Positions 58,579-64,000 of a DNA stretch of 64,000 nt are shown here, piece after piece. The position numbers and the translations under genes are program-made. The DNA comes from Ornithoclostridium sp944380285 (lineage in GTDB: Bacteria; Bacillota; Clostridia; Christensenellales; UBA3700), in assembly GCA_963931165.1 (NCBI GenBank), contig OZ006985.1, positions 1,116,001 through 1,180,000 of the forward strand. The letters are read 5' to 3'. The notes beneath the pieces are model-generated. The model was given only the letters and a program-made list of their open reading frames with translations. It did not search any database and was not told where the DNA came from. Numbering within the stretch: position 1 is the stretch's first letter; each line of letters starts with the position of its first letter.

Positions 58579-58607
58579 TTGACTTTGCGCGCACCAAGTA
58601 ATATATT
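58579..58607 (+). promoter_or_regulatory. Promoter of the ilv operon
   Basis: TTGACT (58579-58584), 17-bp spacer, TATATT (58602-58607), 31 bp before ilvB. The leader is too short for a T-box or peptide attenuator. Confidence 0.65.
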
Positions 58608-58638
58608 ATTTATAATAATTTATCGGCGAGAGGAACTT

Positions 58639-60297
58639 ATGAAAATCAACGGCTCCCAGATCTTGATCGAGACTTTGGTCGAACAGGGCGTGGACACCGT
58701 CTTCGGATATCCGGGCGGCGCCATCCTCAACATCTATGACGCCCTCTACAAAAACAGCGACCGCATCAGGCACATCATCACCGCCCACGAGCAGGGCGCG
58801 GCTCACGCTGCGGACGGCTATGCTCGCGCGACGGGCAAGACGGGCGTCGTCATGGCGACGTCGGGTCCCGGTGCGACCAACCTCGTCACCGGCATAGCGA
58901 CCGCGTTCATGGACAGCGTCCCGATGGTCGCGATCACCGCCAACGTTCCCAACAGCCTCATCGGTCTGGACAGCTTCCAAGAGGTCTACATCGCAGGCAT
59001 CACGATGCCCATCACCAAGCACAACTTCGTCGTCCGCAGGGTCGAAGACCTCGCGCCGACCGTGCGCAGGGCGTTCGAGATCGCCGAGAGCGGCAGACCC
59101 GGTCCCGTGCTCATCGACATCACCAAGGACGTGACGGGCGCGGAATACGAGTTCGAGCCCGTGCCCAAGAAGCCGCGCGCAAAGGCGCCGCTTCCGTCCG
59201 AGGACACGCTCAAACAGATCGCCGCATTGATCGACGGCGCAAAGAAGCCGGCGATCTTGGTCGGCGGCGGGGCGCAGATCAGCGGCGCGTCCGACATCGT
59301 CGCCGAGCTTGCGCGCAAGGCGGACATCCCGGCTGCGCACACTTTGATGGCGGCGGGCGTGCTCAGCTACGGCGAAGAGCACAACCTCGGGTTGGTCGGT
59401 ATGCACGGCAACCTCAGCGCAGGCAAGGCGATCGCCAATTGCGACCTCTTGCTCGCGATCGGCACGCGTTTTTCGGACAGAGTCGCGACCGACAAGGCTA
59501 GGTTCGCGCAAAACAGCAAGATCGTTCACATCGACATCGACGCAGCGGAGATCAACAAGAACGTCCGCAGCAATGTCTCCGTGATCGGCGACGTCAAGGA
59601 CGTGCTGACCGCGCTTTTGCCCCTCGTCAGGGAGACCAAGCGTCCCGAATGGATGGCGAAGGTCGCCGAATGGAAGGGCAAGGACTACAAGCCTCAGGAC
59701 AAGGAGGGCGTGCTCCGTCCCCACCAGATCATGAGGCAGATCACCGCCGCTCTCGACGAGGACGCGATCATTGCGACCGACGTCGGACAGCACCAGATGT
59801 GGGCGGCGCAATATTGCGGCAAGATCAAGCCGCGCCACTTCATCACTTCGGGCGGTCTCGGTACGATGGGTTACGGCTTCGGCGCGTCCATCGGCGCTCA
59901 GGTCGCAAAGCCCCAAAGCAGAGTGGTGATGGTCACCGGCGACGGCTCTTTCCATATGAATCTCAACGAGATGTGCACCGCGGTTTCGTTCGGTCTGCCC
60001 ATCGTCGTCGTCGTGATGAACAACCATGTGCTCGGCATGGTCCGCCAGTGGCAGACGTTGTTCTACGACAAGAGATATTCCGCGACCACGCTCGACAGAA
60101 AGACGGATTATGTCAAGCTCGCGGACGCGTTCGGAGGTCTCGGCTTCCGCGCAACGACCGAAGAGGAGTTCAAGGAAGTGTTTGCCAAGGCTCTCGCTTC
60201 GGGCAGACCGTGCATCATCGACGCGGTGATCGACAGGGACGAGAGGGTCCTTCCGATGATCGCCCCCGGCTGCACGATCGACGAAATCATCATGTAA
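58639..60297 (+). CDS. ilvB: Acetolactate synthase, large (catalytic) subunit
   Basis: ThDP enzyme of 552 residues. N-terminal PYR domain with GYPGGAILNIYDAL and HEQGAAHAADGYARATGKTGV (catalytic glutamate), central FAD-binding-type domain, and C-terminal PP domain with the ThDP motif VTGDGSFHMNLNEMCTAVSFGLPIVVVVMNNHVLGMV (GDG...NN). It condenses pyruvate to acetolactate or with 2-oxobutyrate. ilvC follows by 30 bp; no regulatory subunit ilvH/ilvN lies between. Confidence 0.95.
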   Translation: MKINGSQILIETLVEQGVDTVFGYPGGAILNIYDALYKNSDRIRHIITAHEQGAAHAADGYARATGKTGVVMATSGPGATNLVTGIATAFMDSVPMVAITANVPNSLIGLDSFQEVYIAGITMPITKHNFVVRRVEDLAPTVRRAFEIAESGRPGPVLIDITKDVTGAEYEFEPVPKKPRAKAPLPSEDTLKQIAALIDGAKKPAILVGGGAQISGASDIVAELARKADIPAAHTLMAAGVLSYGEEHNLGLVGMHGNLSAGKAIANCDLLLAIGTRFSDRVATDKARFAQNSKIVHIDIDAAEINKNVRSNVSVIGDVKDVLTALLPLVRETKRPEWMAKVAEWKGKDYKPQDKEGVLRPHQIMRQITAALDEDAIIATDVGQHQMWAAQYCGKIKPRHFITSGGLGTMGYGFGASIGAQVAKPQSRVVMVTGDGSFHMNLNEMCTAVSFGLPIVVVVMNNHVLGMVRQWQTLFYDKRYSATTLDRKTDYVKLADAFGGLGFRATTEEEFKEVFAKALASGRPCIIDAVIDRDERVLPMIAPGCTIDEIIM

Positions 60298-60327
60298 TCA
60301 AGCAATTGTATTTTGGAGGATACAAAT

Positions 60328-61323
60328 ATGATCAAAAAGTATTACGATAGCGATTGCGATATCAAGATGCTTGACGGCAAAACCATTGCGATCATGGGCT
60401 TCGGCTCGCAGGGTCACGCTCACGCGATGAACCTCAAAGACAGCGGCTGCAATGTCATCGTCGGTCTCAGACCGGGCAGCAGACACGAAAAGAAGGCGAA
60501 GGAGTACGGACTCAAAGTCATGCCCGTCGCCGAAGCCGCGAAGAAGGCGGACATCGTCATGATGCTCGTTCCGGATGAGATCTGCGCAGACATCTACGAC
60601 GCCGAGGTCGCTCCCTATATGACCGAGGGCAAGGTGCTCATGTTCGCCCACGGTCTCAACATCCACTTCAAGTTGATCAAGCCGGCGAAGGACATCGACG
60701 TCATCATGGTCGCCCCCAAGGGCCCCGGTCACACCGTCCGCAGCCAATACGTCGAGGGCAAGGGCGTTCCGTCGCTGATCGCGGTCGCGCAGGACGCGTC
60801 CGGCAAGGCTAAGGACTATGCGCTCGCCTATGCTTCCGGCATCGGCGCGGGCAGAGCGGGCATCCTCGAGACCACGTTCAGAGAGGAGACCGAGACCGAC
60901 CTGTTCGGCGAGCAATGCGTGCTTTGCGGCGGCGTCACCGAGTTGATGAAAGCGGGCTTCGAGACCCTCGTCGGCGCGGGCTACGCTCCCGAGATGGCAT
61001 ACTTCGAGTGCATCCACGAGATGAAGCTGATCGTCGACCTCATCAACAACGGCGGCTTCTCGATGATGAGATACAGCATTTCCAACACCGCCGAGTACGG
61101 CGATTACAGGACGGGCAAGAGGCTCATCACCGACGAGACCCGCAAGGAGATGCGCAAGGTCTTGCGCGAGATCCAGGACGGCACGTTCGTCAGCGAATGG
61201 ATGACCGAGAACAAGAGCGGCAAGTGCGCCAAGTTCCTCGCGACCAGAGCGCTCGAAGCGGAGCATCCGCTCGAGAAGGTCGGCGCGGAGCTGCGCCAAA
61301 TGATGAGCTGGCTCAAGAAGTGA
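60328..61323 (+). CDS. ilvC: Ketol-acid reductoisomerase
   Basis: 331 residues, class I. Rossmann MGFGSQGHAHAMNLKDSGCNVIVGLRPGSRHEKKA (NADPH), VAPKGPGHTVRSQY (with catalytic histidine), and the C-terminal knotted domain EETETDLFGEQCVLCGGVTELMKAGFETLVGAGYAPEMAYFECIHEMKLIVDL with metal-binding D and E. Converts acetolactate to 2,3-dihydroxyisovalerate. ATG 60328 follows TTGGAGGAT; the in-frame TTG at 60313 lies within that site. Confidence 0.96.
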   Translation: MIKKYYDSDCDIKMLDGKTIAIMGFGSQGHAHAMNLKDSGCNVIVGLRPGSRHEKKAKEYGLKVMPVAEAAKKADIVMMLVPDEICADIYDAEVAPYMTEGKVLMFAHGLNIHFKLIKPAKDIDVIMVAPKGPGHTVRSQYVEGKGVPSLIAVAQDASGKAKDYALAYASGIGAGRAGILETTFREETETDLFGEQCVLCGGVTELMKAGFETLVGAGYAPEMAYFECIHEMKLIVDLINNGGFSMMRYSISNTAEYGDYRTGKRLITDETRKEMRKVLREIQDGTFVSEWMTENKSGKCAKFLATRALEAEHPLEKVGAELRQMMSWLKK

Positions 61324-61346
61324 GCTCTTCGCAATACTAACAAAAC

Positions 61347-61377
61347 ACGAGTCGCTTTGCTTTGCAGGGCGACTCGT
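61347..61377 (+). other. Hairpin between ilvC and ilvD
   Basis: ACGAGTCGC and GCGACTCGT form a perfect 9-bp stem with a 13-nt loop. No T-run, so an mRNA processing or stability element is more likely than a terminator. Confidence 0.55.
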
Positions 61378-61392
61378 ACGTCAAGGAAACCT

Positions 61393-63057
61393 ATGGAATT
61401 ACGCAGTAGATATTTGACCGACAAGGCGGAGACCGCTCCGCAGAGATCGCTGCTTTATGCGTGCGGTTTCACAAAGGAAGAACTCGACAGACCGCTGATC
61501 GGCGTCGTGTCCGCGTTCAGCGAGATCGTCCCCGGACACGTCCACCTCGACAAGCTCGCGGACGCCGTCAAGGCGGGCGTCAGGCTCGCCGGCGGCACCC
61601 CCGTGCTCATTCCGTCCATCGGAGTGTGCGACGGCATCGCGATGGGACACGACGGCATGCACTATTCGCTGCCTTCGCGCGAGCTCATCGCCGACAGCGT
61701 CGAGACGATGATCACCGCCCATATGCTGGACGGCGTCGTGCTTGTCCCCAATTGCGACAAGATCGTCCCTGGCATGGTCATGGCGGCGGTCAGGATGAAC
61801 ATCCCGGCGGTCGTCGTCAGCGGCGGTCCCATGCTCGCCGGCGTCGTGGACGGGTGCGAGGTCTCGCTGTCCAAGATGTTCGAGGCGGTCGGCGCCTACA
61901 AGGCAAATATCATCGACGACAAGGGACTTGACGAATACGAACACAAGTGCTGCCCCTCGTGCGGTTCGTGCAGCGGCATGTACACCGCCAACAGCATGAA
62001 CTGCCTGTGCGAAGCGATCGGCATCGCGCTGCCCGGCAACGGCACGATCCCCGCGGTCATGAGCGCAAGGACGGCGCTTGCAAAGCACGCCGGTATGGCG
62101 GTGATGGAGATGGTCAAACGCGGCATCAAGGCGCGCGACATCATCAACAAGAAGTCCGTTTCCAACGCGCTGCGCTGCGACATGGCGCTCGGCTGCTCGT
62201 CCAACAGCGTCCTTCACCTGTTGGCGATCGCCAACGAGGCGGGCGTCGAACTCGACCTCAACATCTTCAACGAATACAGCGACACCACGCCCAACCTCTG
62301 CCACCTCGCGCCTGCGGGTCCCACCCATATGCAGGATCTCTATGCGGCGGGCGGCGTGCAGGCAGTCATCTCCGAACTCGCGAAGAAGGATCTCATCGAC
62401 CTCACCGCGATGACGGTCACCGGCGGCACCGTAGGCGACAACATCAAGGGCGTCAAGGTCAGGAATTACGACATCATCCGTCCGATCGACAAGCCTTACA
62501 GCGAGACGGGAGGCCTCGCGATCCTTTGGGGCAACATCGCAAAGAGAGGCTGCGTCGTCAAGCGCAGCGCGGTCGCTCCCGAAATGTTGAAACACACCGG
62601 TCCCGCGCGCGTCTTTGACAGCGAGGACGAGGCGATCGCCGCGATCTACGGCAAAAAGATCAACGCGGGCGACGTCGTCGTCATCCGTTACGAAGGTCCC
62701 AAGGGCGGTCCCGGCATGAGAGAGATGCTCAATCCCACCTCCGCGCTTGCCGGTATGAAGCTGGACAAGAGCGTCGCGCTGATCACAGACGGACGCTTTT
62801 CGGGCGCAAGCCGCGGCGCGTCGATAGGGCATGTCTGCCCCGAGGCGGCGCAGGGCGGCGAGATAGGGCTTTTGCGCGAGGGCGACATCATCGACATCGA
62901 CATCCCTGCGCACAAGGTCTCCGCGCGCGTGTCCGACGAAGAATTTGAAAACAGAAAGAAAACGCAAGTCATGCCTCAGCCCAAGTTCACGGGCGGCTGG
63001 CTCGCGAGATACACCAAGCTGGTCACCAGCGCCGACAAGGGCGCGGTGCTCCGCTGA
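61393..63057 (+). CDS. ilvD: Dihydroxy-acid dehydratase
   Basis: 554 residues. Fe-S cysteine regions NCDKIVPGM and CCPSCGSCSGMYTANSMNCLCEAIGIALPGNGT, then the C-terminal VVVIRYEGPKGGPGMREMLNPTSAL and DGRFSGASRGASIGHVCPEAAQGG with the active-site serine. Dehydrates dihydroxyisovalerate and dihydroxymethylvalerate to the 2-oxo acids. CAAGGAAAC precedes the ATG at 61393. ilvA follows 8 bp later. Confidence 0.96.
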   Translation: MELRSRYLTDKAETAPQRSLLYACGFTKEELDRPLIGVVSAFSEIVPGHVHLDKLADAVKAGVRLAGGTPVLIPSIGVCDGIAMGHDGMHYSLPSRELIADSVETMITAHMLDGVVLVPNCDKIVPGMVMAAVRMNIPAVVVSGGPMLAGVVDGCEVSLSKMFEAVGAYKANIIDDKGLDEYEHKCCPSCGSCSGMYTANSMNCLCEAIGIALPGNGTIPAVMSARTALAKHAGMAVMEMVKRGIKARDIINKKSVSNALRCDMALGCSSNSVLHLLAIANEAGVELDLNIFNEYSDTTPNLCHLAPAGPTHMQDLYAAGGVQAVISELAKKDLIDLTAMTVTGGTVGDNIKGVKVRNYDIIRPIDKPYSETGGLAILWGNIAKRGCVVKRSAVAPEMLKHTGPARVFDSEDEAIAAIYGKKINAGDVVVIRYEGPKGGPGMREMLNPTSALAGMKLDKSVALITDGRFSGASRGASIGHVCPEAAQGGEIGLLREGDIIDIDIPAHKVSARVSDEEFENRKKTQVMPQPKFTGGWLARYTKLVTSADKGAVLR

Positions 63058-63065
63058 GGAGAAAT

Positions 63066-64000
63066 ATGCTCACACTCGACAAAGTCTACCACGCCGCGTT
63101 CGTCCTCAAAGAGGCGATCCGTGCGACGGATATGATCGCCGCGCGCAACATCAAGAGCGGCGTCGATCTCTTCCTCAAGACCGAGAACCTCCAAGTCACC
63201 GGTTCGTTCAAGGTAAGAGGCGCTTACTACAAGATCTCGCAGCTCTCCGACGAGGAGAAACAGCGCGGAGTCATCGCCTGCTCGGCGGGCAACCACGCGC
63301 AGGGCGTCGCGCTCGCGGCGACTCACAACGGCATCAAGTCGCTGATCTGTCTGCCCGACGTCGCGCCCATCTCCAAGGTCGAGGCGACCAAACGCCTCGG
63401 CGCCGAGATCTGCCTCGTCAAGGGCGTCTACGACGACGCCTACAACAAGGCGCTCGAACTCAAAGACAAGTACGGCTACACGTTCATCCACCCGTTCGAC
63501 GATGACGACGTCATCGCGGGACAGGGGACGATCGGGCTCGAGATCCTCGATCAACTGCCCGACGTCGACGCGGTCGTCGTACCCATCGGCGGCGGCGGTC
63601 TGATCAGCGGCGTCGCGTTCGCGATCAAACAATTGCGACCGCAATGCAAGGTCTACGGAGTGCAGGCGAGCGGCGCTCCCAGCATGCTCAACTCCGTCCA
63701 CGACTGCAAGATCGAACGCCTCGACAGCGTCTCCACGATCGCCGACGGCATCGCGGTCAAGGAGCCCGGCGAGCATACGTTCGGCTATTGCTCCAAGTAC
63801 GTCGACGAGATCGTCTCCGTCACCGACGACGAGATCTCGGCGGCAATTCTCGCGCTCATCGAGCAGCACAAACTCGTCACCGAGGGCGCGGGCGCGGTCT
63901 CGGTCGCGGCGGTCATGTTCGACAAGCTGCCCGTCAAGGGCAAGAAGGTCTGCTGCCTGCTTTCGGGCGGCAACATCGACGTTAACATCCTCTCGCGCGT
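63066..64000 (+). CDS. ilvA: Threonine ammonia-lyase (3' end cut by window edge)
   Basis: First 311 codons. PLP fold II: catalytic lysine in KTENLQVTGSFKVRGAYYK, SAGNHAQGVALAAT, PLP-phosphate glycines VVPIGGGGLISGVAFAIK, and near the edge CCLLSGGNIDVNIL. Makes 2-oxobutyrate from threonine for isoleucine, feeding the upstream ilv genes. GAGGAGAAAT precedes the ATG. Whether a C-terminal ACT regulatory domain follows cannot be seen. Confidence 0.94.
   Translation, partial: MLTLDKVYHAAFVLKEAIRATDMIAARNIKSGVDLFLKTENLQVTGSFKVRGAYYKISQLSDEEKQRGVIACSAGNHAQGVALAATHNGIKSLICLPDVAPISKVEATKRLGAEICLVKGVYDDAYNKALELKDKYGYTFIHPFDDDDVIAGQGTIGLEILDQLPDVDAVVVPIGGGGLISGVAFAIKQLRPQCKVYGVQASGAPSMLNSVHDCKIERLDSVSTIADGIAVKEPGEHTFGYCSKYVDEIVSVTDDEISAAILALIEQHKLVTEGAGAVSVAAVMFDKLPVKGKKVCCLLSGGNIDVNILSR

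Noticed and set aside
58489..58638. T-box or attenuator ahead of ilvB
   Set aside because: The only hairpin is the terminator of the upstream gene; the leader after the promoter is about 30 nt.

Overview
The window is GC-rich, densely coded DNA from a Bacillota (Clostridia-type) bacterium, most likely an uncultured gut lineage. Lineage markers are the ctsR-mcsA-mcsB-clpC and hrcA-grpE-dnaK-dnaJ stress operons, HPr kinase with an HPr/Crh-like partner, a membrane-anchored MurF-like ligase next to Ddl, a SpoIVFB-type M50 protease and the dnaG-rpoD-trmK-Nif3 block. Species cannot be named from the sequence alone. Both window edges cut genes (cysE at the left, ilvA at the right).

Layout: 1-6016 holds cysE(3' end)-cysS, a DUF2804 protein, an FtsH-like AAA+ protein with a degenerate protease domain, an RHH/WYL-type regulator and tRNA-Leu(UAA). 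6136-14510 holds the CtsR regulon operon, then prmA-rsmE-mtaB-HIT and rpsU. 15272-22092 holds a small membrane protein, an alpha/beta hydrolase, a MurF-like ligase, ddl, icd and ppx/gppA. 23137-32945 holds a Sel1-repeat protein, maf, mreB, minD, minE, a site-2 protease, a ROK kinase, RNase G, a cupin and hpf. 34339-39647 holds GNAT, Fic, a large lipoprotein and a membrane protein. 40019-44607 is hrcA-grpE-dnaK-dnaJ behind a CIRCE operator. 44965-51050 holds lysA, a HAD phosphatase, hprK, a 58-residue ORF, a DUF4364 protein, a Crh-like protein and an unknown protein. 52185-58488 is dnaG-rpoD-trmK-Nif3-zinc ribbon plus two small genes. 58639-64000 is ilvB-ilvC-ilvD-ilvA.

The most unusual content lies between genes. 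Five long non-coding stretches (14511-15240, 22093-23000, 32946-34340, 48245-49370, 51051-52130) are built from a few modular, highly structured repeat families. The main one (complete copies at 14509-14730, 22091-22306, 32944-33164 and 48243-48456) is about 215-220 nt. It is closed by a roughly 26-bp terminal helix, carries a conserved CTAAGACC...AGGGTATTGA core, and its helices differ between copies by paired changes. Each complete copy starts on the GA of the TGA stop codon of the gene before it. A second structured family (about 190 nt, in both orientations) interrupts copies of the first. A third is a string of unlike hairpins separated by ATTTCAC.

Other points of note: four genes (prmA, lysA, a GNAT gene, a HAD gene) have a consensus promoter whose -10 box ends 6-7 nt before the ATG with no Shine-Dalgarno, suggesting leaderless mRNAs. 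A 41-bp palindromic tandem array sits between dnaJ and lysA. The mreB-minD-minE cluster lacks minC, mreC and mreD, and the ilv cluster lacks ilvH.
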